Under the pieces are notes generated by a model. The model was not told where the DNA came from, made no database searches, and saw nothing but the letters and a program-made list of their open reading frames with translations. The translations under genes and the position numbers were made by a program. From Tigriopus japonicus (taxonomy: Eukaryota > Arthropoda > Copepoda > Harpacticoida > Harpacticidae): a stretch of DNA of 64,000 nt. Shown piece by piece: positions 13,301 to 25,300 of the stretch; position 1 is the stretch's first letter; each line of letters begins with the position of its first letter. Where the stretch lies: NCBI GenBank assembly GCA_010645155.1, contig CM021317.1, forward strand, positions 9,621,853 through 9,685,852. Reading direction: 5' to 3'.

Positions 13301-16300
13301 CGCCTCATTTATTATATCTTAAGGCAAGTATGACTGCATAGAAGAGAGTATTACATTTTACATCCTTTGATATCACAATTTAAAGCATTCCACCGTTAAC
13401 AAACCTACCACGAAATGCAAATGCCTTGAGTTAAATCCTTTCTTATACAAATTGTCCGAAAGGGCTACAGTAAATTTCACCCATCCACCAAACACAATTC
13501 TAAATGGTATATGGTATGGTTTGTTGAAGCAAGAAGCACTGGAATCATGGAGTGGGAGGCCAGCAATGAGAATAATGATTTCCACTAAGAACAATTCAAT
13601 TACGTTCTTCTGCAAATGAGACCTTGCATATGATGACAAGAATACGTATTTCAATTTTCAGCTCAATCGAACGTCGGAGACAAAAGTTATGCTCACTCAA
13701 AGTTCAGTGCAAATCCTACCGAGAATGAATGAACTAGCCCTTTTGTGGTAATCGTTTTACCACAAAAGGGCGAGTTCATTCATTCTATGCTCTATTCAGT
13801 ACATAAGTTTGAGAAGGCATAACTTTTCACTCCGGCTTTCGATTGGGCTGAAAATTGAAATACGTGTTCTTCTGAATGCAAACCAGGTCTCATTTGCAGA
13901 AGAACGCAAATGCTTCGTTTCTGCTGGAAATCATAATTCTCGTTGCTAGCCTCCCACTCCAAGATTTCCGTGCTTCTTGGTTGAAGCCATCAAAAAGGAC
14001 GTTTCGTAAGAGTTAAGAGTTAAAAAAAGATGAGTCTAAATAGCCATGCTCGAGTAAAGTGCTCGTTACTACGTAACTAGTAGCAACACAGATGATGTAC
14101 CGAGGCTAAACTCGAGCGAGGTTGTTTCATGAATTAGAGGCTCTTGCATATTCCAGTTCAGTCTCCTTTTTAAGTTATGTTTACTGATCCTCTAATCGAA
14201 GGTAAGTTTTTTGAGTGTTCTCTCTTATGCTCGAACAAACTTCTTATGTATTAGAACTAAGTCAATAAGAAATTTTGGTCTGATCGAACACTGAAATGCC
14301 GGGCAAGTTTAAATCGCACTTTGTTTCTTTGCGACTAATAGTAAAAACAGGGGTTTAATTTAAATCAGGACAGAGTAAATAAATGGTAAAAACTACTATT
14401 TTATAGAGATTACCAAGAGATTGCTAATTAATCAAGGTACATCACAAAAATAAAAAAAGCATGAATGAGTTTTGTGCTACAAGGAAAATGTGACAAATGT
14501 AACCCATGGAGATAGCACCATCTCATATAAAGAACTGAATAAAGCGTCGTCCCTTTTTGGTAATGATGATTGCTTCTTCATTACTTAGCTGTCTATTTGT
14601 TTGATGACCACTCAAAACAGGTCTAAATCTAGGTCGACATCATTATTGATTTATCGTGAGCATTGGCTAATCATTTGACCCTGTCTCGGCCTTGTTGATT
14701 TAATCGCTTATAGCATAAAACTGTTTCAGATTTGTACATACGTACTTGAGGAAACATAGCTAAACCTAGCGGCATTGAACGTCGTCATTTTGCCATCTTA
14801 TCCGAAACCAATGATATTTATTTGGCCCTCACATGTATTTAGTTAACCTGTGGTCATTTACTTGGCTTTCATACCGTGGTACTTGAACTAGTTAAAACTT
14901 GTGTCCGCCCTCCAGACCAGAACCATGGATGGATGGATGGATTGATCGGCAAACCACTTTAGTGTCTTCTCTCCCATGCATATCAGTTCGGTTGCAAAAA
15001 AAGCTGATCATGACTCACGAGTCGACTGTCAACGAAATATGCAAATCAAAAGTGCAACGCTAGATCTCAAGCACAAAGAACTCTCCATCGTCTTAGTCGA
15101 TTATTTTATGAAGAATCGAGCCGAGGAAAGCACATTTTCCAAATGATGCTCCGGTCAAAACCTTTGAAGCCAAACCAATTAGTTTCAATCCGTCTTAAGT
15201 TTTCAAACGCTATTTCACCTTGAGCATCAAAGGCTAATTATGTTTCAATGGAGCTGAGTCACGGTTCTTTTACCGAACGCCCCAAAGATCAAACCAGCTA
15301 ACCAAGCAACCAATCCGAGTATCTGCACCATTCGAAGGACCCTAGTTTGTGGCATGATGTAAACTATGATCAGCTCTTAGTTAGTACTTGGGCTCAATCG
15401 AATACGACACCCAACGTTTCTCCGAAGAAACAGTACGTACGTCTTGGCAGGAGCACCTACAGTATTGCTTGCTGGCCTTTCTATTTCCATCGGGTTCGAA
15501 CTAATTCCAACCAGGTTGATGCATCATGACCTTAAGTTTTGCCGTCGAGGCTTCAAGCGAGCGAGTATTGACCTTTAATCGGTTGAGGGACAACAATCGA
15601 GCAACGGAAGTGTCAAAGGGTTGAGAGGGAAAGAGTTCTTTGCCATTTCCCTATGTTGCCACTCACAAAACGGAGAAATCCTTGAAGCTCTGGCATTGGT
15701 AAGTGCACAAGTAAACGTCCATACGTACACATCTCGAATGAGGTACTGTTCAGTACGTTGTCGATCCTAGACGGAATGCAGTAGTAGTAGCAGATGGGAT
15801 AGAAGGCATTCGATCGAGTGTCGAGAGCAAATGAAATGTCAGGTGAGAGTGCAATTTCTGAAAACGAACGCCAGGGTCACGCCAAGAAGATCGATAAATC
15901 CTGCATTGATGACACTCATGGCCAAACGAATCCCTTCCAAGGTGCATCTATCCTCTAATTGAATTGCACTGTTAACATCACCTTTAAAGAACAACAAGTG
16001 GTCTCAGGTCTCAGTGGGATCAATACCCAATCGATACCAGCCACTCAACCCAAGATTGATGATGTCAAACAAAGTGTCTGAACATTGAACTGTGCTTTTA
16101 AGACGCTCCATAATATGGGACACAAGCTCTCTTTGGAACCTGACCTCTCTTATTAAGCACCACTCGATTGTTAGGGTCCTTGAAACTTGCCTTTTCAATG
16201 GAGAATCTCCATCGGGAGTCAGTAGTACTTTATGCACCAATTGGCCGAATTCCTCTCGAATTTTCATCATGTTCCATGACTTTCAATAAGATTAAGGGAT

Positions 16301-19300
16301 TGGATCGAGTTGACGGAAGTGTGTTGACCTAAGTCCAGGAAACACTAGATTCTGTCAAGTGAGAGTCACATTGCATCTCTTGACTTCATGGCACCATAGC
16401 AACCACGGTTGTTCTCTGTATCCTGTTGATGTCGCCAAAGCTTGAACATCTCCCAATCATCATCATCTTGTTATCCCTGCTGGACACCTACCTTCTCGCC
16501 TTCCTTCCTCCCTCGTTCACTCATTCCATCCAGTTGATCTCTTTTTTGACATCACCTACTTAGTGGGAAGTTCGGATGAACAAAGATCAGTAATAATCTA
16601 TTAGGAAGACCTCAGCCAGCATCTTGCTAACCATAGGTGAGTGAGCTGGTAGCGGTATGGAACCAGAAACGTCCAGTTTTTTCAAGTGACAGCCAGAAGT
16701 CATATTAAGCGAATTGGCTCACCGTGAAAGTACATACAACCGCATCACACACCGCTGTGCTGTACTCAAATATGCCTTTTGAATGTACTTGGATTTGCTC
16801 ACGGTACGATCAGTGCCAGGTTCCAGAAGTTCAGGATCATTGGCAATGCTCTCAACTCAAGCGGCAACTGGTTTTCAAGATTTTACTAAAACATCCGAGG
16901 TTATAACTAACCCAAGTCAGTCACTGGCAAAGAGTGCTATACATCCCTACATACGTACAAAACGTGACGCCAATCGTTCGTTTTGGGCATGCATGTTTCC
17001 TAGAGTTGAGCGTGATCAACAGGTTTACATAGTCCACGAACAATGTAGTAATTCACATCTCGTAGGGAAGAAAGAGTTCAACAACTCATAAGAAGTAAAT
17101 TACAATCTCGGATGTTTTACATTTAGAGCAAACAAGCACTCACTCCATTTTGGAATTCCAGGAGCAATCAATGATTTATTGACCTTTGTTTGATCCATGC
17201 ATCAATGAAGAAAAAAGGTTGAAGTAGTAAGAGCAACACTTCAACCGAAAATGACGCACTAAGGCTCTTAAACGACGTCCATGTTGTACCTTTGACCTCT
17301 GTCCCTATTGTACTGAAGCAACTCTAGGCACTTGCTGAACAAACTTCTCTGAACATGCGCATATTGCCCAATTCGCCATTTCAAGCATATCCTTCACGCC
17401 ATACTCACTATCTCTTCGGCTATTTCCTGCATTGCGTTCTATATACATTTGATACAATATTGGGTTATTTGACCACCTCCGGTCGTGACTAGAGTAATTT
17501 GTGGCAACATAGGAAGGTGTAACAAGAATGAAGAGTCTCGCGTTTGGTTAATTTGAATCGATGACCAAAAATATGAAGGTCGAATGTCAATTAACTTTGT
17601 AAGGTTGGACCGGCAGACAAAGTCCCGCAACTTTTGGTGTCCAGAACCAATGATTTATTAGTATGAAAAAAGGTTAATCATACGGATTGTTACTGATCCG
17701 AACTAAATTCCCAAAGGGTTCGAAACTTTTATTTGGTTTTTGTGACAGTTTCGATCTCTTTGTTTTATCCTTGCTTGGATTGAATCAGTTTGCCATATTT
17801 TAATCCAACAGATGAAAATAATTCAAGGACTAGAAGGGGTACATGGTTTTCTTTGGCACTCAATACGGCATTACTCATTTTTTAAACTTTCCCCCTTGAC
17901 TCCACATTCGTAACTTTGTCACATATTTTGTAGGATATTGTATTTTCTACCAACTCTATAGTATTTTTGTGTCGTCACATTTTCGAGATAGATATCAAGC
18001 CGTGCCATTTTAGTACAGAACTAGTACTATTTTCTTTTTATTTCGGATGATAGAATCCTGCAGATTGTTTTAAATTAGAAATGATGTGCTATAGCTATGT
18101 AAATTCCAAGCCAATGTGCACTAATGTATAGTACAAAGAGCTTTGGAGCCGGGAACTCTGCTGAACGTTTGTACGAAGTAGGAGTGTATTGAATGAGCGC
18201 GCGCGACTGACTTCTCTCACGTTTTTTTTCGCGCTACAAGGAATCAAAACAGACCTAGGTTCTGAGTAAGAAAGTCAGTTAGTTATCCTGTAGCTTTGGC
18301 TGACAATAGACCTACAAGTTTCAGTGTCATTTATACTTCAAGAAAAACCACACAGTTGTTAAAGCAAAGAAGATGCTTCAAACTCATCGAGACTGTGAGG
18401 AGTTCTCCTCCATTTCGTCCGATCCAAGGTTCTTGGGGAATCGATTCGATCCTCACCTCTTGGAAGTGTTCCATCATCAGTTGGCCTTCCAGCAACAATC
18501 AATGTAAGTTTTGTTTGACTTTCATGACGACACAGTACGGTTTCTAGGCTAATGAATCGATAAAAATGTGGGACGGTTTTGGTTTCTTGGAATTGAGTAG
18601 GCGAAAACGGAAATACCTTCCCAATGAGGCTCCACATCGAGTCAGTACTTGACTGAACATGCGTCATTTGGCCTCTTCTTCAGACTGAGGTCATTCTGGA
18701 CATGATGTTGTTTTCATCATCCTTATCCTTCAAATGCGATTGTTTGATTGCTTCTCATACCTGGCGTTTTATTGGTACTTCTTTTCGAACAAACTAGTAA
18801 ACTTGTCAGATCAAGCATACCTGGGTCACATTCGACGAATTTCATCATTGTTGCAAGAACACCGGGTCGAACTCGAATCATTCCCGAACCGGGGAATTCC
18901 GAGATTCGGTTGCCCATGACTCATTGTTTGAAGCCTTGAGGTTCATAGTTGACAAATTTGACAAGTTTCGGTCCGTTCCCGTACAGTTCTCAATGCCATT
19001 TGCATATTCTTATCAACATCAACCCCCGCAACATGAGTCAATGATAGGGGTGATGTTCATGAATGAATTATTCGAAGGGAGCACGGCCATATCAGTGTTT
19101 CTCGGAAATCTTCACAGTTTCACACTTGGCATTCCAGCATCAAAAATTAAAAAGTATATAGTAAATCCTATACAACTTATTTCAGTTTCACCCTAATGTA
19201 AGATGAGACCTTCACTTATCTTTGCTCTATTTTTTTTCTTTTTGCAACGAGCGATAATCAAACCGAATCCTTTATTAGTAGACGATTCTGGAACACGACG

Positions 19301-22300
19301 CACATAGATTGAGTGTCTTTGTGAGCATTATCTCTCTTTCATGTGCGTGTTTCATCGGTTATATTATTGGCAAATACAGTCCGGGATGGGCGATTTGACC
19401 TCTAGGAGTCATGGCGAGTCCCGTTCAGGCAACAACCTGAGCGAAATCTCAAGCATGAATGTACGTTCCAGATCAAAACTAGAGCACGCACAAACATACG
19501 CGACCAAAGTGATGTAGTACATCTTCTTCTTCATCAAACAAACTAATGCATGGTGTATTCGTGCTCGAAGCTCGGGGGATCAAACGCAGCTCGGGGTATT
19601 TTGTTATCTACCGAGTTCCGTCGTTTGTTCGTCCGTTCGGCAAAGCCAGCAACATGAGCAAAGCAAGCAGCAGGTCTTCATAAAAGACACAAGCGAACGT
19701 TCTCGGCTCTTGGACATACTAGTGGAGTATGTAGATGGGATAGTACATACACAGCGCCCCTTTTCAACGCTTATGCAAGTTTGGGGAAAATACACCGCTA
19801 GCATGTTACACAAAAGGCGAAGCAAGTGGCATCCTCGATCAGGAAAGACTCGGGAATCCTGATGTTCTGGGAAGGCCTCGCAAGACTTTCAAGTCCATGC
19901 TCTTTCAGGGTTACGTTACGTACTTGTGGGTGAAAGAGGCCGAGGGTGGGTGGGCTCTTAAATAAAACAATGACATCACAAGTCATGGAACGAAAATTGA
20001 GCCAAAATATCAAGTTCCGGAAAGGCACATCTCCCATTCTTGCTCTAAAACAACTTCCAAAGAAATCACTTTACTCCCACACATTAAAAGGCTCTAAGGA
20101 CCTAATTCTTTGAATCCGTTGGATTTGCGATAGAAATGGGTATGTAATACCAAACGAGAACGGGAAGGCGCTTTCAAAGTTCCCGGAACACCATGTTTGC
20201 TTCTGTTCTCCGTGATTCTAAATTGGAACCTAGGATCATCTAGACTTCCACGAAACATCTACTACTTTTTTGGATAACGGATATGTTTTGAATGAGCACT
20301 CATTGCCAAACGCCGCCCTCAACTTCATAACCGCATACGGTTCAAGGCACTTTCCTGTTTGCAAAAACCTTTTAGAAATCCTGATTTTAAAAATTAATAC
20401 AGTAAAGAACAACTCGGTTCCATTCCGGTCACAAGCCTCCTCGTGTACTTTCCAGTCTTCCCGCTCATAAGCTCATATCCACAATCAAGACAGTCTAACT
20501 GGATGGGTATGATGAAGTACGCATGTGATGGACATTCTGGATTAGCCTTCATTCTAAGAAACCGGGCTTCACGCGCTCATCGAATGATCCTGCAATGTTG
20601 ATACTTCGATTTTGGGCTCTCGCACTCACACGCACACCTCAGGCCCAGGGGAGCTTCTCCGTTGAGTGCGCAGAGCGCAAAGTGCTCGAACGAACGAACG
20701 TACTTAGCTTTTAGCGCTCGACTAGATTTGATCTGAGCCACACCAAATACAGGGTGGATACGGGCTTGTCAAAATAAACACGCTCTGCGCACGGCTTGAA
20801 CTGTTTTCTTCTAAGCGGCCTTATCATGAAGCGTGACGGTAGAAGAGTACACAGAGTACAAACTCCGTACGGGCATCAGCGAGGAGTCTTCTTAGTTCAT
20901 ACTCATTCGGGCAAAGTACAAGCAAGCCGTTCAGTTAGTTGGTGGATATCAAGTGACACTGACCCACAATTTTGGAATTCTTCACAAGGTTGGAAGTCCC
21001 CACATTCAAACTCCAAAAGGCTAATCAAATTGCATGAGAGCCATCAGTGTCTAAGGACATTCAACAGAACGTTCCTTCAGAAGTGAGCTGTGAATTAATC
21101 CTGTTTGTTACAACACTCGTGCATCCTCTGTTGTAAAGTACAAGCCACACATCACTGAGGTAATAATCGATACAAAGGTCAAAGAAATCCTTCAAAGTGG
21201 ATCGTTGTATTCAAATGTGTCGCCATGAGACGAGAGGCTTGATTTGATAACTGACTTGATTGTCAGTCAATGTACTAAAGATTAAAAAAACAGGATCTGA
21301 CCATTATCGTCTCATTGCTCTTTCAGGCTCGACATGCCACCGCAAGAACTAATGGCTCGTTTCTCCAAGTCCCATGGCATTGACGGCGGCGCCGTGAAGC
21401 TTCTCCACGATCTTCAGGCCTATCAGAGACCCGAGTTCAAGTATTCGGTGCCCTTTGGCATGCCTCCTTTCGGCATGACCTCCAGTCAACCCGATTTCCC
21501 CAGCCTCAAAGACAAGGGGGAAAAGAAAAAGAGGCGGTCAAGTCCCAAGCATTTGTCCTGTCACGTGTGTGGAGATCGTGCTCCCAATCATTGCCACTAC
21601 GGGGGCATTGCTTGCTTCAGTTGCCGGGCCTTTTTCCGAAGGTCGGTGCCCAAGTATGACACCTACACTTGCTCTTCAAGTAGCAACTGTGTCGTCACAC
21701 CAGCCACGAGAAAGAATTGCCAAAAATGCCGCTTTGACAAATGTGTCGAAGCCGGAATGAAAGCCTCTTGGGTGCTTTCGGACGAGGAAAAGTTGGAACG
21801 ACTTGAGAAGAAACGTTCCCGGAAAGGGCAAAGTACCGTCTCGATGGATTCGTCGGGATCCTCGAGTCCAGTGTCGTCCTATACTCCACCCAGTTCCCAA
21901 TATGACCAGATGAGCGAATCTAGTGAGGGTCAATCTCGACCGGCGTCTCAGGAATCTTTTGGGGGCCCTCAGGAGTCCAGAATTCTCTCCTATCACGAAG
22001 AAAGGTGCATTGAACAATGGGTCGGGGACTTGCAAACCACCCGCACCACAGTTGAGATGAGTCCCCAATTGTTGGATCAGATTGTTCGTCTCACACACAC
22101 TCACGAGACCATCGACACGGATACGATTGTGGAGTTTTTCAAGACTGTCTATTGTCGCATTGTCAAATTCGTCGGCGAAGTGGATGGCTTCTCAACACTC
22201 AGCGATACCGACAAGAAGACTCTGCTCTCTAAAAACATGGACATGCTGTCGACGATCCAGTTGGCCTCTTCATTGCACCCCAATGGCCAGGGCAATCTCG

Positions 22301-25300
22301 AGGCTCAATTTCTTTACACGGGCCACTACAGCGAGATCTCCCATCTGCGTGGCCATCACGGCATTGCCATGGAGCAGATCTTTGTTGAACCGTGGGCCAA
22401 GGGCGACACTCACAAAAAATATTTCTCGTCCACCATTCGCCAATTAGCCAAACTCCTTCGTGAAGATACCAAAGTGAGCACATTGTTCCAATTGGTGGCC
22501 CTGTTCCACACGGAGAATGTTGAGCTGGACAACAAAGGTACGATCGAATCGGTCCAAGAAGGCATGGCTACTCTGTTGCACAAGTACCTAAAACAACGCT
22601 ACGGCCAACAATTGGCCAATTCAACGTTTTCCAAGCTCATGGCGTCGTTGTTCGATTTGAGATGTCTCGCTGAGATCCTCACAGGGGACTCTTGAGACAG
22701 GGCAACGAGCCAGTTCACTGCTAACGGAGCACCAGAATCCTACCTAATAATGAAAATAATTATATTTGCGACACGCCTCTCCGTAGCCAGTCATCAATCT
22801 CAAGTTTTTCGTTTCGTTTTCATGAACGCCATTCACTATCCATAACACGCTAGCTTTGCCATGATCTTACTATCTATCCTATCTGTGATGTTGATGAGTT
22901 GTGCAATTATTACGTCCCCAGAACAATTGATTACTGTTTTTGAATCTATATTCCTCAACCAATAAAACAATCGTGCCAAAACATAATAATCATGTGTACG
23001 TCTAATTTCGATGCTAGTTCAGTAAGGTATGAACTAATCTTGAAAAATCTTCAAGAACTAGTTTGTTTGTTTGTTGAGGAGTCAGAACGCAGCTTCGCAG
23101 CTGTGGTCTGATAGAGGCTGTCCGCCATATGGGGATATTGCCGCTCCACTTGGACAAGCTAACAAGCAAGCATTAATTTTTACCTCACCCTCGGGAATGA
23201 CCCCAGGTTCGCCCATTTAAGCCGTCAAGGGCCGTGACTATTGCATGTAACTTAATACCACAGGCCACTAGAACTCGGCAAGCCCGGGATCGAACCGGGG
23301 CTTGCCTATTTTTGCATTGAAAGACAGTTCAACGCTAAATTTTGACTCCGAAGAGTTGGGTTTGTATATTTGATTGTTGCATTGAAAGACGGTTCAAATG
23401 CTAAATTTGGACTCCGAAGAGTTGAGTTTGGAGAGTGGCAGTCAGCCGGGATCGAACCTCAGCCTTCCGCACGACAACCCGACGCAGTACGCACTACGCC
23501 ATGCCTCACCCTCTCTTCAAGAACTAAATAAATCGCAAAACTTTCCAATCTTCTCCAAAACATTGACATGGAAGGCATTGGTGTAATTCTGTCATCCAGC
23601 ACAGTTTAAATATGGGCACTTCAACACTTCCGACTGTTTTCTGCAGGTGCAAAATTTTGGATGAAGTACTTGACTTCTTAACCACGCATAAAACAATGCG
23701 GAGTTGTTTCTTTGGCCAATAGTTGCGGTTTTTAGCCCTAACGTTTCAATATGTTTTGTTAAAAATTACACTCAATTCGACGAAATTCACTTAAAAGTTG
23801 CTATTTCCTGGCCTAAGAATGTCGCTTTGTTTAAAAAATGTCAAATTGATCAATCATTAACCAATCCTTGAACTGAGCACTACAATAACAGAGTACGGTC
23901 ATAAAGTGCGCCATCTAGTGGATTTCATGCGGCAACAGCTCGCTGTTCCCATGATACATATATTTTTGAAGATCGCAACGGTCATTCATCAGTTTTGGAC
24001 AAACTAAAGTGCCTAAAATGTTGATGGCAGAACTCCAAATAGAACTTTAAGTGTTTTTCTGATGAATTTTGGCATAGATCATGCCTGAATCAACTTTTCA
24101 GTAGTCAGATTTCCATGCCAATTTGAAAGTAATAATTCAACCAATAATTTCAACCAAAAACCACCACAGGTCCATTAACAATACCCAGTCAATATTTGAG
24201 GCACTTAAGTTTGTCCAAAACTGATGGTTGACCGTTGCGATCTTCAAAAATATGTGTATCGTGAGAACTGCGAGCTGTTACCGCATGAAATCCACTAGAT
24301 GGCGCACTTTATGACTGTACTCTGTTATTTACCTTGAACGAGCTCTGATCAGTGTTACCAGATGTTGGGTAATTAACCATTTCTGGGGTAATTTTTGACA
24401 TAAATTGAGTTCCAAATTTGGCCATTAGGTACTCAAAACTATAAAATCTGGAGTAATTTACTTCCATTAGGTGAAAAAGCAAAATTTCAGCTTTTTTTAA
24501 AATTCCAATGATCAAAATTCGCCCAAGTTAAAAATTGAGCCTTGACCTAAAAGTTTGTTGCCTACCCCTGCAATAGAACGTTTAAGCCACTACAACCTAG
24601 CTGAGATTTATCAGCACTTTCTTCATTCATAAGTTACGAATGAAGCCAGTGTCGGGAAAATACTTTTTTTTTTGCTGTGGAGCAAAAATCTCAGACGTTA
24701 TACAGCTTAGTATCAGCTGAAGGCTAACGAGCAATGATCGTTAGGTAACTTTACTCTTGAAACGTCTGGAAATTCTGTTCCACGTCAAAAAAAAATATAA
24801 ATCCGGGGCTACATTAGGGGCTTTAATAGCCATTCAGGTTATAAATTTACAAGTACTGACAAGTATTACAAGTACGCTGTATAGTACATTTTAGAGGTCA
24901 TATGGGCTCGCATTTTACACTTTTGTATGATAAGTCAAGATATAAAAAACAGGAAAACGAGTTTGATTAAAACATTGATCCAGTTGTTCAAAGCCAAACC
25001 ATAATTTGGTCGATGAACAGCAACAATAAACACATATTTTGCTTACACCTGGCTTCTAAATGCAGACGTACCTAAATGCATTGTTTTCATTGATATCTCT
25101 GCGTTTTTAAATATTATTTATTTTGAGCAGTCGCTCTCATTGGATGAACTTCAAGTGATTTTTATTCATCTTCATGTTTAATCAAGGATCGCTCAAGCCA
25201 GGATTTCTTTCAAAATACACACTGGGTCCGATTAGTACAATGAAAATTCAACGGAACAATATATTTGTTGCAAAAACCTCACATTTTAGTACAATGATCG

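Larger units (their letters stand above)
6441..18372. other. GMPS intron 5, part downstream of the nested receptor
   Basis: Nearly 12 kb, mostly AT-rich. Contains the possible membrane fragment at 8590-8766, a tandem repeat at 8790-9420, a SINE-like unit near 9700-9840, an inverted-end element at 9953-11000 and a 449-bp fold-back element at 13531-13979. The 14,000-18,300 stretch is more complex and closer to average GC, but I find no exon in it. Confidence 0.6.

Noticed and set aside
23279..23512. Possible functional tRNA genes
   Set aside because: The A and B boxes are good, but no complete cloverleaf with paired acceptor ends forms, and the same body recurs elsewhere as a SINE.
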